From positions 1-34,775 of the forward strand of contig NZ_JACIDY010000012.1 of NCBI RefSeq assembly GCF_014196615.1: 34,775 nt of DNA. The letters run 5' to 3'. The position numbers and the translations under genes were made by a program. This document shows, piece after piece, positions 26,958 through 33,983 of this stretch. Under the pieces are notes generated by a model. The model did no database searches and was not told the DNA's origin. It was given only the letters and a program-made list of their open reading frames with translations. Numbering within the stretch: the first letter of the stretch is position 1; every line of letters starts with the position of its first letter. This DNA is from Novosphingobium fluoreni (lineage in GTDB: Bacteria > Pseudomonadota > Alphaproteobacteria > Sphingomonadales > Sphingomonadaceae).

Positions 26958-26994
26958 ACAATAGGATATGGATATCCTCTCCATATCCTATTGT
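26958..26994. repeat. 15-bp perfect inverted repeat holding three AGGATAT/ATATCCT heptamers
   Basis: ACAATAGGATATGGA and its exact complement are 7 bases apart, just downstream of the parA operon. The heptamer occurs at 26963-26969, 26972-26978 and 26983-26989. Two more copies lie upstream of parA. It may be a partition site, the operon terminator, or both. No other gene-like feature is seen in 26777-27009, which also holds the autotransporter promoter region. Confidence 0.6.
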
Positions 26995-27009
26995 CACCCA
27001 TGCAAGCGG

Positions 27010-27408
27010 CTACTCGCCCTGACGGTTCACCATCGCCCGAAACTCCTCCAGCGCTTCCCAATAGGAGCGGTGGCCGCGTTCGTTGGTGTATTCGATGAAC
27101 CAGTCCAGCGTGTCCTTGGGGCCTTTGATGAACACGCTCACTTGCGGCTGCGTCGATCGGCGGCGGCGGCGTGTGCCTGACGCGTCGCTGGCGCTGTCCG
27201 GCGTGACATCGGACGCCGACTGCGCCGAAGCGCCACGATCGACGAAGCCCAAGGCATCACCGCGACGGATGGCAGCTTCCTCGCGCGCCGGGTCCAGCGT
27301 GACGGGCGTGCGCGAAAGACCGCTGAAATCCAGGCGATCCCCCTCCCCTGGTGCCTCATCCGCAGGCTTGTCGCCAGCGGGTTTCTTGCCGAAGCCGTAG
27401 CCGCTCAT
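27010..27408 (-). CDS. Small partition partner protein, ribbon-helix-helix-like (ParB/ParG role)
   Basis: The 132-aa protein has a disordered, charged N-terminus (1-85) and a C-terminal domain starting with a beta strand, QVSVFIKGP (89-97), then two helices (DTLDWFIEYTNE and SYWEALEEFRAMV). This fits a ribbon-helix-helix dimer such as those encoded after type Ib ParA genes. Its ATG overlaps the parA stop as ATGA, so the two are coupled. The expected role is to bind the centromere and activate ParA, and possibly to repress the operon through the AGGATAT repeats. Assignment rests on position and secondary-structure pattern, not on a named homologue. Confidence 0.75.
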   Translation of the reverse strand: MSGYGFGKKPAGDKPADEAPGEGDRLDFSGLSRTPVTLDPAREEAAIRRGDALGFVDRGASAQSASDVTPDSASDASGTRRRRRSTQPQVSVFIKGPKDTLDWFIEYTNERGHRSYWEALEEFRAMVNRQGE

Positions 27409-28088
27409 GCTCGCATCTCCTCCTGGACAGCCTGCAGGACCGATCGTGCGACCTCGTGGGCGTTCTTGCGCGCCGCCGGCACGCCCGAGGTCTTGCTCTC
27501 GTCCAGTTCCTCCAGCGTCTGCGCGAAATCGAAGATGTCGCGATAGGCGGCGCGCTCGACCAGGCCGACCGGCAGCAGCGGCAGCTCGGCGGCATCGATC
27601 GCGGCGATGATGCGCTGGGCGGTCTTGGTCTGCATCGCCGCATTGTCGCGACTGCGCACCAGGCGGAACGGGATGTTGCGCCCGAGCGCTTCGGCCTCCT
27701 CCTGGATCAGGCCGACGGCGTTGGCGGCCAGCTCGGCGTCGATTGGCGAAAGGTTGAAGGGGATCAGCACCAGGTGCGACCGGGCCAGCGCGCGCGAAGT
27801 CATGCGCGAGGCGGTGCCCTCCAGGTCGATCAGCACGAAATCGTGCGAGGCGGTGTATTGATCGATCAGGCGGACCAGTTCGGACTCCTTGGGTCCGGCG
27901 ATGATCTGGAATGGCGTCTCACGATCCTGTTCCGTGCGTTTGCGGCCCCATCCAGCGATGATCGCGTTGGGATCGGCATCGATCACCGCTACCGAGGCAC
28001 CGCTGCGGGCCAGTTCGCAGGCGAGCACGAAGGTAAGGGTGGTCTTGCCCGCTCCGCCCTTGGGGTTCGCCACGGATATAGCCGGCAT
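27405..28088 (-). CDS. parA: Plasmid partition ATPase ParA
   Basis: The 227-aa deviant Walker ATPase has KGGAGKTT at 10-17, A' motif VIDADP at 35-40 and Walker B FVLIDLEG with Asp88. There is no N-terminal helix-turn-helix, which is the type Ib ParA layout. It positions plasmid copies through ATP-driven binding to the nucleoid. ATG 28088 has GGAG about 7 bases upstream and puts the P-loop at the N-terminus; a TTG at 28106 only extends it by six residues. It is the first gene of a two-gene operon with the ribbon-helix-helix partner. Repeats at 28164-28190 lie where an operator or centromere would be expected. Confidence 0.95.
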   Translation of the reverse strand: MPAISVANPKGGAGKTTLTFVLACELARSGASVAVIDADPNAIIAGWGRKRTEQDRETPFQIIAGPKESELVRLIDQYTASHDFVLIDLEGTASRMTSRALARSHLVLIPFNLSPIDAELAANAVGLIQEEAEALGRNIPFRLVRSRDNAAMQTKTAQRIIAAIDAAELPLLPVGLVERAAYRDIFDFAQTLEELDESKTSGVPAARKNAHEVARSVLQAVQEEMRA

Positions 28089-28163
28089 ATGTGCTCCAGA
28101 TAGCAAAAGACAATCGCGTACCTAGCGCGAGGCTATCCATAGCGCAAGGACATCGCAATAGAT

Positions 28164-28190
28164 AGGATATGGCTATTATTTAGATATCCT
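28164..28190. promoter_or_regulatory. AGGATAT...ATATCCT inverted repeat upstream of parA
   Basis: Heptamers at 28164-28170 and 28184-28190 face each other across 13 AT-rich bases, about 75 bases before the parA start. The same heptamer makes up the palindrome after the operon. This is a candidate operator or centromere for the partition proteins. Confidence 0.6.
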
Positions 28191-28272
28191 TTTTATTTGC
28201 AGTAACTCGCGTGCAAGCTCTTTCTGGCCCGGCGGTTTAAGCTTGGGTCGAAAGCTACCGACCATCGCGGCT

Positions 28273-28289
28273 TGCTCCCGCTGGGAGCA
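28273..28289. repeat. Hairpin cluster between parA and the winged-helix gene
   Basis: TGCTCCC-gct-GGGAGCA is a perfect 7-bp stem, followed at once by a second stem of CGCCGC and GCGGTG type around 28294-28310. There is no T run. AAGCTT sites flank the pair at about 28239 and 28321. It may help end transcription of the winged-helix gene (stop at 28373, minus strand) or be part of the origin. Confidence 0.4.
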
Positions 28290-28372
28290 CTCGCGCCGCG
28301 AAGCGGTGCGTTGGACATTGCAAGCTTATGCTTGGTTTTGAATCGGAGCGTGCCTGTTCGGTCATATTACCG

Positions 28373-29221
28373 TCAGGTGAAACGTGTTGGCCGATGAGGC
28401 CAACTCATCATGTCCTTCATTCCAAAGGAAATGGGAAGCGGTTCCGTATCTATTTGAGACTCGCGCTCCTGGCGATCCAGCGCCGAGCCAAGCCGGGCGA
28501 GAACCTTGCCGAGCGCACCGCCCACGGTGGCCTCAGCCCATTCCCGGCACGTCAGCTGCGCATGCATTTGCGTCATCGTCTCATCATGCTCGACAAGCCG
28601 CTGCGTCTCGTCATCGGGAAGCGGGGCAGGGCGCATCCAGCGCGGCAGGTAGGGCTGCACGGACTTGGGCAGCATCGGCCGATAGGCGTTGGAGGTCTGC
28701 TCGTAGCGTGGGCCAGCGCCTTCGGCCTCGATCCGCTTGAAACGTCGCTGGCGGATCAGAAAGCCGATGGCCTCAAGGATGGCGATTGCGCGGGCGACCG
28801 TCGCCCGGCCGAGGCCAGTCGCATCGGCCAGGTGGTCGTAGCTGGGATAGACCTTGCCGCGGTTCAGCCGCGCCAGCGTCAGGATCTCCTCGAACACCCG
28901 CACGCTGGCGCTGGTGAGCGTGATCAGCCGCCGCTCCACCGCATTGAGCACGCGGCTGCCCTGGCGTGCCTCGCGCCGAAGCTGGCGGCCGGCATCCAGG
29001 CCGCGGCGCGCCGCGCGCAGCATGCGATCGGTCTCACCCTTCGCCGGCGGCACGAAGAATATCTCCTCGAACGTGCCAGCCTCGACGCTGTCGCGCAGCA
29101 CCCGGGCACCCGTGGGATGTGGAGCCCCGGACTTTTGCTTGCGCTGTCGCGGCGCACAGCTGCGGGGCAGGGCGCTCGCCAGCGCTCCGCTCAAGGCCGC
29201 CCCCAAGGTATACGTTCCCAT
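28373..29221 (-). CDS. Winged-helix protein of the replication region
   Basis: The 282-aa protein has a central winged helix-turn-helix at about 100-165: ERRLITLTSASVRVFEEIL, then YPSYDHLADATGLGRATVARAIAILEAIGFL. This reads like the HTH_36-type domains of plasmid replication and phage proteins. Residues 20-90 are basic and rich in Arg. ATG 29221 is well supported, with GGAGGG 5-6 bases upstream. It lies downstream of repA on the same strand, after a 450-base gap that holds four iterons and a plus-strand terminator. A role as second replication factor or regulator is likely from position but not shown. It is GC-rich like the other backbone genes. Confidence 0.75.
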   Translation of the reverse strand: MGTYTLGAALSGALASALPRSCAPRQRKQKSGAPHPTGARVLRDSVEAGTFEEIFFVPPAKGETDRMLRAARRGLDAGRQLRREARQGSRVLNAVERRLITLTSASVRVFEEILTLARLNRGKVYPSYDHLADATGLGRATVARAIAILEAIGFLIRQRRFKRIEAEGAGPRYEQTSNAYRPMLPKSVQPYLPRWMRPAPLPDDETQRLVEHDETMTQMHAQLTCREWAEATVGGALGKVLARLGSALDRQERESQIDTEPLPISFGMKDMMSWPHRPTRFT

Positions 29222-29319
29222 TCGTCCCTCCGCAGGAGAGGGCCGTCACCAGGCAAAACAAATCCGTGGCGCGAAACGCGCATCCTTGAACAGGGGTTCG
29301 ATCTGGGGTATGGAGGAGG

Positions 29320-29418
29320 GGCTGTGTGTGACCTTTTGGTTGCCCCTCGGTTCGACGTTTGGCGACGTCGCTCCAAACTCCAGATGGGATGCCCGGCCTT
29401 CGTGCCGGGCTTTCTTTT
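29320..29418 (+). ncRNA. Candidate plus-strand small RNA, possibly countertranscript of the rep transcript
   Basis: A terminator on the plus strand with no plus-strand gene before it implies a short RNA. A weak promoter, TTGAAC (29286-29291), 17 bases, TATGGA (29309-29314), would start it near 29320. Inside, GTTTGG...CCAAAC around 29357-29378 gives a first hairpin, and the terminator gives the second. It would be antisense to any repA transcript running leftward into the winged-helix gene, as copy-number control RNAs are. The -10 matches only three of six consensus bases. Confidence 0.35.
29391..29418 (+). terminator. Rho-independent terminator
   Basis: GCCCGGC-cttcgt-GCCGGGC is a perfect 7-bp GC stem with a 6-base loop, followed by TTTCTTTT. 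On the minus strand no T run follows the stem, so it acts on rightward transcripts only. Confidence 0.8.
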
Positions 29419-29512
29419 ATGTGGTCACAGCCACCCTTTCATTTCGATCTCGGCCGGTATCGGCCAGCGGCCTATTGTCGCAGCTAAAATCCTACACTTA
29501 AAGCCACTTTGG

Positions 29513-29616
29513 TTCGTGCTTTCGCGGACCTGACGGCGAAATTGTTCGTGCTTTCGCGGACCTTCGGGCACAAAGTTCGTGCTTTCGCGGACCTGACTTC
29601 GTGCTTTCGCGGACCT
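29513..29616 (+). repeat. Four 19-bp iterons downstream of repA
   Basis: TTCGTGCTTTCGCGGACCT occurs exactly at 29513-29531, 29545-29563, 29576-29594 and 29598-29616, all in one orientation, with start-to-start steps of 32, 31 and 22 bases. Steps near 32 put repeats on the same helix face. They are the likely RepA binding sites and part of the origin of replication. Confidence 0.85.
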
Positions 29617-29671
29617 TACATTTGGTGTCGCCGAATCAGTCTCAAGCTCTGATGCCGATTCGTCGGCCGAC

Positions 29672-30574
29672 TCAGGCCTCGTTCCCAAGGTCAGTTTCGG
29701 GACCAGTTTCGAGGTCGGTTTCAGGGCTGGTCGGCGGCAGCATCGGCTTTGGCGCGATCGTCACCACGATCGCCGCGATGCTCACCCTGCCGCTCGATGT
29801 CGCCGGGTCGCTCATCGTGATGTGATAGTCGGGGATCGCATTCTGGTCGGCGATCCCTCTCATCGCGTGGCGAAAGTGCTTGAGCGAGTTCTGGTAGCCG
29901 AGTTGCAGGCGCAGATCGTCGAGTCCGATCTGCACCGGCTCATCCTTGCAGGTCGATCGCGCGACTTCGTAAAGCCGCCGCTCGACGGGGCCCAGCTGAA
30001 AGTAGAACGGCGAATAATCCAGGACACGCCGATCGCGCAGGATCGCACGGTAGAGCCAATCGCACAGGCGCACTCTCACCGCTTTGAGCCGTTTGTCGCC
30101 GCTCTTGGTCTTGGTGTATTTCAGCTGCGCTTCGGACAACCAAGAGAAAAAGCCGGCCTGGCCTTCGCCGCCCGCTTCGATGTCGGTCTTGATCTGGGTG
30201 CCCTGCAGGCGCTCCAGCGCGTCCGACAACCGGGAATAGGACCGCGCCGACCCATTGACCCCCGTCACGCGGAACAGGTCATAGGCCGTGAAGTAGAAAT
30301 CCTGCGTCACGTCCTCGCCCGCGTCGAGCTTGGCCGCCATGAGGCTGGCGATATAAAGCAGGACCTCCTTGTCGTAGATCGTGGCGACCCCGCGAGGACC
30401 AGGGCCGATCTCGATCGACACCGTCTCCGTCTTGTATACCAGCGGCCGTTTCCAGGCGCTCTTGCTCAGCGCGAAGAAGGGATAGGCCATCAAGGACTGC
30501 TCGCCGCGAACCTCTGTCAGCAGTGGACTGTCCAACATGAACAGCTCCCCCTGGTTCGTGCTGCGGGCCGTCAT
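29672..30574 (-). CDS. repA: Replication initiator protein, RPA family
   Basis: The 300-aa initiator resembles the replication initiator protein A family (PF10134-type) of alphaproteobacterial plasmids. It has a QGELF lead-in, MAYPFFALSK near 29-38, EIGPGPRGVATIYDKE, VTGVNGSARSYSRL, YSPFYFQLGPVERRLYE and a C-terminal Thr-, Pro- and Glu-rich tail. It should bind the iterons on both sides of its gene and open the origin. ATG 30574 matches the family's N-terminal QGxLF pattern and overlaps the stop of an upstream small frame as ATGA. ATG 30538, however, has a very strong AGGGGGAG about 8 bases upstream and could be the main start. Iterons in its leader suggest self-repression. Confidence 0.93.
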   Translation of the reverse strand: MTARSTNQGELFMLDSPLLTEVRGEQSLMAYPFFALSKSAWKRPLVYKTETVSIEIGPGPRGVATIYDKEVLLYIASLMAAKLDAGEDVTQDFYFTAYDLFRVTGVNGSARSYSRLSDALERLQGTQIKTDIEAGGEGQAGFFSWLSEAQLKYTKTKSGDKRLKAVRVRLCDWLYRAILRDRRVLDYSPFYFQLGPVERRLYEVARSTCKDEPVQIGLDDLRLQLGYQNSLKHFRHAMRGIADQNAIPDYHITMSDPATSSGRVSIAAIVVTIAPKPMLPPTSPETDLETGPETDLGNEA

Positions 30575-30783
30575 GCCGGCATCCCGGCGGCCGACCGGGC
30601 CAAGGTCCTCGAAAGCACGAAGATGAGGTGGGGAAGGTCCGCGAAAGCACGAATGGGCGCATGCGATGGTCGATCTAACGCGGGGAGGGCGGTGTCCGAA
30701 GCGCTCTCATTCGTGCTTTCGCGGACCTTCGGAAACACGGGCCTTGTGCCTCTCACGAACAGTCCGTCTAGATACGCCTTCAT
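30571..30783 (-). CDS. Possible repA leader peptide
   Basis: A 70-aa frame from ATG 30783 (MKAYLDGLFVRG...) ends in TGA that overlaps the repA ATG 30574 as ATGA. It has no ribosome binding site, but the candidate promoter at 30791-30819 would start RNA at or next to this ATG, so it could be leaderless. Part of it is simply the iterons in translation (VRESTN, VLSRT), so the peptide itself need not matter; passage of ribosomes into repA could. Plasmids with leader-coupled rep translation are known. Confidence 0.35.
   Translation of the reverse strand: MKAYLDGLFVRGTRPVFPKVRESTNESASDTALPALDRPSHAPIRAFADLPHLIFVLSRTLARSAAGMPA
30603..30728. repeat. Three iterons in the repA leader
   Basis: Copies lie at 30603-30621 (reverse orientation, one mismatch), 30635-30653 (reverse, exact) and 30710-30728 (forward, exact). 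The first two are again 32 bases apart. Opposite orientations suggest binding of RepA dimers here for autoregulation, with the four direct copies past repA serving as origin. Confidence 0.8.
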
Positions 30784-30790
30784 GCAGGCC

Positions 30791-30819
30791 AGTGTAGCAG
30801 CGCCGCCAAGCGCGCTCAA
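30791..30819 (-). promoter_or_regulatory. Candidate repA promoter
   Basis: On the minus strand TTGAGC (30819-30814) and TACACT (30796-30791) are 17 bases apart, each matching four of six consensus bases. Transcription would begin near 30784 and run through three iterons into repA. It overlaps no gene and begins 5 bases past the resolvase stop. Confidence 0.45.
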
Positions 30820-30823
30820 ACTG

Positions 30824-31504
30824 TTACGGTCGCTCAGGAGCCACCTTTGCCCGGTGCAGAGCGGTTATCCGCTTGACCTGCGCCACGCTGCAACCCGCCA
30901 GCTCGGCAGTACGCGCGATGCTCATGCCCGCTTCGCGCAAGGCGACGATACGGCGGTGCTGAGCGGTATCGGCCTTGCGCCCGGTGTAACGCCCGGCCCG
31001 CCGCGCCACGTCGATGCCCTGGCGCTGGCGCTCCCGCCGGGTTTCATAATCGTCGCGCGCGGTTTGCAGGGCAAGGCGCAGCAGCATGTCCTGCACCGCC
31101 TCCAGCACGATCCGCGAGATGCCATCACTGTCGGCGACCAGTTCGGACAGATCGAGAATACCCGGCACCGCAAGCCGAGCGCCCTTGGCACGGATCGTCT
31201 CGATCAACCGCTCGGCATCGGGCAGCGGCAATCGACTGATGCGGTCGATCTTTTCCGCGACCACGACTTCACCGGCCTGCAGATCCTCGATCATGCGCAG
31301 CAACTCAGGCCGATCGGGCCGCGCCCCCGATGCCTTTTCCCGATAGACCGCGGCAACATAATAACCCACGCTCCGCGCGCCCGAAACAATCCCCTCCTGC
31401 CGTGCCAGATCCTGCTCATCAGTGCTGACCCGCAGATACACGCGCGCGACCTTGACCGAAGGTGAGGGCGGGGGGGTGAGGGTGGATTTTTTAGGTATGC
31501 TCAT
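30824..31504 (-). CDS. Serine recombinase (resolvase family)
   Basis: The 226-aa small serine recombinase has ARVYLRVSTDEQ with catalytic Ser28, EKASGARPDRPEL at 57-69 and EKIDRISR at 84-91. A long helix (about 130-160) and a C-terminal helix-turn-helix at 185-215 (EAGMSIARTAELAGCSVAQVKR) follow. It probably resolves plasmid multimers into monomers, a normal backbone task; inversion is not excluded. The first 18 codons contain an A6 run and a C7 run on the coding strand, giving a Lys-Lys and Pro-rich leader that family members lack. A shorter product starting nearer Val18 is possible. A site for its action has not been pinned down. Confidence 0.9.
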   Translation of the reverse strand: MSIPKKSTLTPPPSPSVKVARVYLRVSTDEQDLARQEGIVSGARSVGYYVAAVYREKASGARPDRPELLRMIEDLQAGEVVVAEKIDRISRLPLPDAERLIETIRAKGARLAVPGILDLSELVADSDGISRIVLEAVQDMLLRLALQTARDDYETRRERQRQGIDVARRAGRYTGRKADTAQHRRIVALREAGMSIARTAELAGCSVAQVKRITALHRAKVAPERP

Positions 31505-31630
31505 ATGGGCTAGTACTGCCGTGCTTGGCTCTCAATATCAAATACCGTTTCTATAGAGCCTAGCTCATCTGAGTAGCTTAAAATAGCCAATGCATCTCCA
31601 CGGCCTTGGTAGCTCAACGCCCCGACAGAA
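31505..31630. other. Resolvase upstream region, possible res site
   Basis: No gene is seen. AT-rich sequence around 31560-31590 contains AGCTCA-tc-TGAG and further AGCT and TAGCC repeats in partial symmetry, as recombination sites beside resolvase genes often do. The three-subsite structure of a classical res site could not be drawn with confidence. Confidence 0.3.
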
Positions 31631-31918
31631 GTGCCTTTTGCAGTCACGAAGATTCAGCAGGATACCCAAGGCAAGGACCAGGCGAACTTTGGTGACATCT
31701 GCGCGTTTGTGCCTCGAGCAATTAAGAGCATAGAGATGCAGATGCCTGATGACGTAGCCGCCGCCCTAGAGCGATTTCAGACTTTCATCGGCCGTTACTC
31801 TGGCGATGAGGTGATAGACGAGCAAAGCGGCTTCACGGTTGCCGATGGCATATTAATCGCAGGAGAGGTTGAGATGTCCGCGGCCTCTCCCGGTCCCGAT
31901 GAAAATCCGATTGATTGA
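31631..31918 (+). CDS. Hypothetical 95-aa protein
   Basis: I do not recognise this protein. It starts at GTG 31631 without a clear ribosome binding site. The middle (IKSIEMQMPDDVAAALERFQTFIGRY) suggests a helical pair, followed by short strands (FTVADGILIAGEVEMS) and an acidic, Pro-containing tail. There is no signal peptide. Codon use looks ordinary for a real gene, but the lack of a good start leaves doubt. It faces away from the resolvase and precedes the polysaccharide block. Confidence 0.4.
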   Translation: MPFAVTKIQQDTQGKDQANFGDICAFVPRAIKSIEMQMPDDVAAALERFQTFIGRYSGDEVIDEQSGFTVADGILIAGEVEMSAASPGPDENPID

Positions 31919-32196
31919 TTCATGCGTACCTGCCCATGGGTTAGATGGAGCGCCATCTTTGGTTCTCGGCTTCTTCCCGGATGGTTATGCTAAACTGCTC
32001 ACCGCGCCCTGTGGCGCATTTGCCGACTGAGCGAACAAGGTAAAATTGCTCGCAACGTCCATTTGCGTTCAACCCCGATGTTGTTACCGTAGAACCAAGA
32101 ACACCCTTGCCCTAGGGCGGGTGATGCCCTGCTTCCCAAGCACGCCGTTGAGGCGCCCCGGGCAAGTGTTGGAGCTAGCAAGATCGGCGCGGTTCA
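31919..32196. other. Gene-free leader of the rightward polysaccharide block
   Basis: These 278 bases contain a hairpin GCGCC-ctgt-GGCGC at 32004-32017 and a good -10-like TAAAAT at 32041-32046. The best -35, TTGCCG at 32020-32025, is only 15 bases upstream. The capsule-type operon probably starts here, but the promoter is weakly supported. Confidence 0.35.
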
Positions 32197-33906
32197 ATGA
32201 GGAGTGAAGGCTGTACCTTCGTCGGTGACTGGTTACGCGTCGGCATAACGGCACAACAGGTGTCTATCATCCAGCAGGGAAATATCGCCTGGATTTCGCG
32301 TCTTCTCGCGCCCGCCCTGAAAGCCTGCGATATGTCTTGGAAGGCATTGATGCCTTCCCGTCAACTAGAAGAGTTTTCAGCCCAGCTGAATAATCCCGAA
32401 CTTCTGCGATCCCTGACAATGGACTCAAAAGGTACCTGGGCGGCTCAATTCGATGCAGAAGACAGCGATTGCTTTGCCCGTCTGCTAGATACCATCTCGC
32501 CTAATGATCTCGTCATTGGATTTGAAATTCCGCCGTTTATAAAACGGCAGTTATCAATTAGAGGGATGGAATATGTGTCACTACACCTTCATCCAATCCG
32601 TTTTCTAAAAGATCTTGTATTTAGCGCTTATACTAACTCATCAGCGATCGCTGCATCACTGTCTGCAACATCGTGTGATCCGAATGAGATATCGCGACAA
32701 GCATCTCGCTATTCCGCCCGTCTTGCGCGGCTTGATCCAGCACAAGGACACCTCCCTGAAGGCATTCCGCTCCTGGTGGGGCAAACATCGGCAGATTCGT
32801 CTCTTATCGCCGATGGTCGATTCATGAGGCTTCACGACTATAGAGAACAACTCGACATATTGCTCGATGGGTACGATACCATTGCCTTCTTGAAGCACCC
32901 CCTCGCCAAGTGGGAAGAAGGTCCGTTTGATTTGCTATTGGATGAGCTGGGCAAAACGATCCTGGCGATATCGGGCAATAGTTATGCTCATATCATGACG
33001 CCCAGAACGTTAGGCCCAGTCATAACGATCTCATCGTCTCTCGGCGTAGAAGCAGAGATATTTGGTCACGATACGCATTTCCTTCTTGCCGATCCTCGTG
33101 ATAAATTTGCGACACTCGGATTGGATGATGACAGGCGGGTGGAACTGGATCACCGACTGTTCGAGCCCGCGCTGTGGCAACAGATTTTTGCACGTAGCGG
33201 TGAGAGCATAGCGCGTCGGACGCAGAGCTTTCACCTTGGCGCTAATTACGTGCGGGGCACCCTCCAAGACTCCTCGTTGCAGGGATTGGAAGGAGCAGAG
33301 GCCTTTCCAGCCATGGAAAAGCTGATCATTCCGGCACGTGGCACCCAAGATGCTAAAGTGGACGAATTGGCGGGCTACCTTGCCCATGCCCTGCTTGATG
33401 ACCGTGATGCGGCAGCAGTCCAGGCACGGGATCATGGCATTGACCTTACGTGGGGCCCACCCCCTCTCAAGCCCGGTGGAAAATGGGAATGGAACCGTTC
33501 GCTCGCACTGCCGGAATTATTTCTAACCGGATTTCATCCTGTCGAAGAAGCCGGCGCATGGTCCAAATCACCAATGTGTTCCATTCGCATTCCCCTAGAT
33601 TCCACTGAAAGCATAGAGGTCGACTGCGAAGCCGATATCTCCCTTTTTTCTGGCATCCTTGATCTTAGCCCCGCTCTCCTTGTGAAGGCCAACGGCAAGC
33701 CGGTCGCGGCCTTGCTCCAGCTTGGAGCACAAGGTGCCGGGCATAAGCTGCGATGGAAAACACAGATTTCTGGACTTCCTGAATACATTATCCAGATCGA
33801 ATGCAGCCATTCGGCCCGTCCATGTGATCAGGGAATCGCTCCTGATAAGCGTGACTTAGGGTTTATGCTCCACAAACTGTCCGTTCATGGGTCGTTGGCA
33901 ACGTAG
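32197..33906 (+). CDS. Capsule polysaccharide biosynthesis protein, KpsC/KpsS-like
   Basis: The 569-aa protein has the pattern of the capsule-synthesis (PF05159-like, GT-B) family. This is a KHP motif at 233-235 followed by a helical stretch, NSYAHIM at 261-267, then ITISSSLGVEAEIFGH at 276-291, corresponding to the family's nVTINSTvGlEAL signature. In true KpsC/KpsS these residues serve Kdo transfer to the lipid anchor of group-2 capsules. The C-terminal 200 residues are unlike the family and may be a beta-rich accessory domain. There is no signal peptide or membrane segment. It heads the rightward block; the coiled-coil gene starts 77 bases later. The Kdo role is inference, and another glycosyltransferase activity is equally possible. 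Confidence 0.6.
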   Translation: MRSEGCTFVGDWLRVGITAQQVSIIQQGNIAWISRLLAPALKACDMSWKALMPSRQLEEFSAQLNNPELLRSLTMDSKGTWAAQFDAEDSDCFARLLDTISPNDLVIGFEIPPFIKRQLSIRGMEYVSLHLHPIRFLKDLVFSAYTNSSAIAASLSATSCDPNEISRQASRYSARLARLDPAQGHLPEGIPLLVGQTSADSSLIADGRFMRLHDYREQLDILLDGYDTIAFLKHPLAKWEEGPFDLLLDELGKTILAISGNSYAHIMTPRTLGPVITISSSLGVEAEIFGHDTHFLLADPRDKFATLGLDDDRRVELDHRLFEPALWQQIFARSGESIARRTQSFHLGANYVRGTLQDSSLQGLEGAEAFPAMEKLIIPARGTQDAKVDELAGYLAHALLDDRDAAAVQARDHGIDLTWGPPPLKPGGKWEWNRSLALPELFLTGFHPVEEAGAWSKSPMCSIRIPLDSTESIEVDCEADISLFSGILDLSPALLVKANGKPVAALLQLGAQGAGHKLRWKTQISGLPEYIIQIECSHSARPCDQGIAPDKRDLGFMLHKLSVHGSLAT

Positions 33907-33983
33907 GTAAGATACGCGTATGAAGGCTCCACAAGGGCCGTGGGATCAGATTGGCTGAGCCCCCGCTGCTGTGCGAGTTAACG

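Larger units (their letters stand above)
29222..29671. other. Gene-free control region between repA and the winged-helix gene
   Basis: These 450 bases hold four direct iterons (29513-29616), a plus-strand terminator (29391-29418) with a possible small RNA before it, and an inverted repeat TGTGACC/GGTCACA at 29327-29333 and 29423-29429. Frames crossing it merely translate the iterons and are not counted as genes. It is probably part of the replication origin. Confidence 0.6.

Noticed and set aside
29425..29688. 87-aa minus-strand frame over the downstream iterons
   Set aside because: Its repeated VRESTN is just the iteron in translation; no start signal or conservation is visible.
30556..30563. 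Extra partial iteron (TTCGTGCT) at the start of repA
   Set aside because: Only 8 of 19 bases match, so it is not counted as an iteron.
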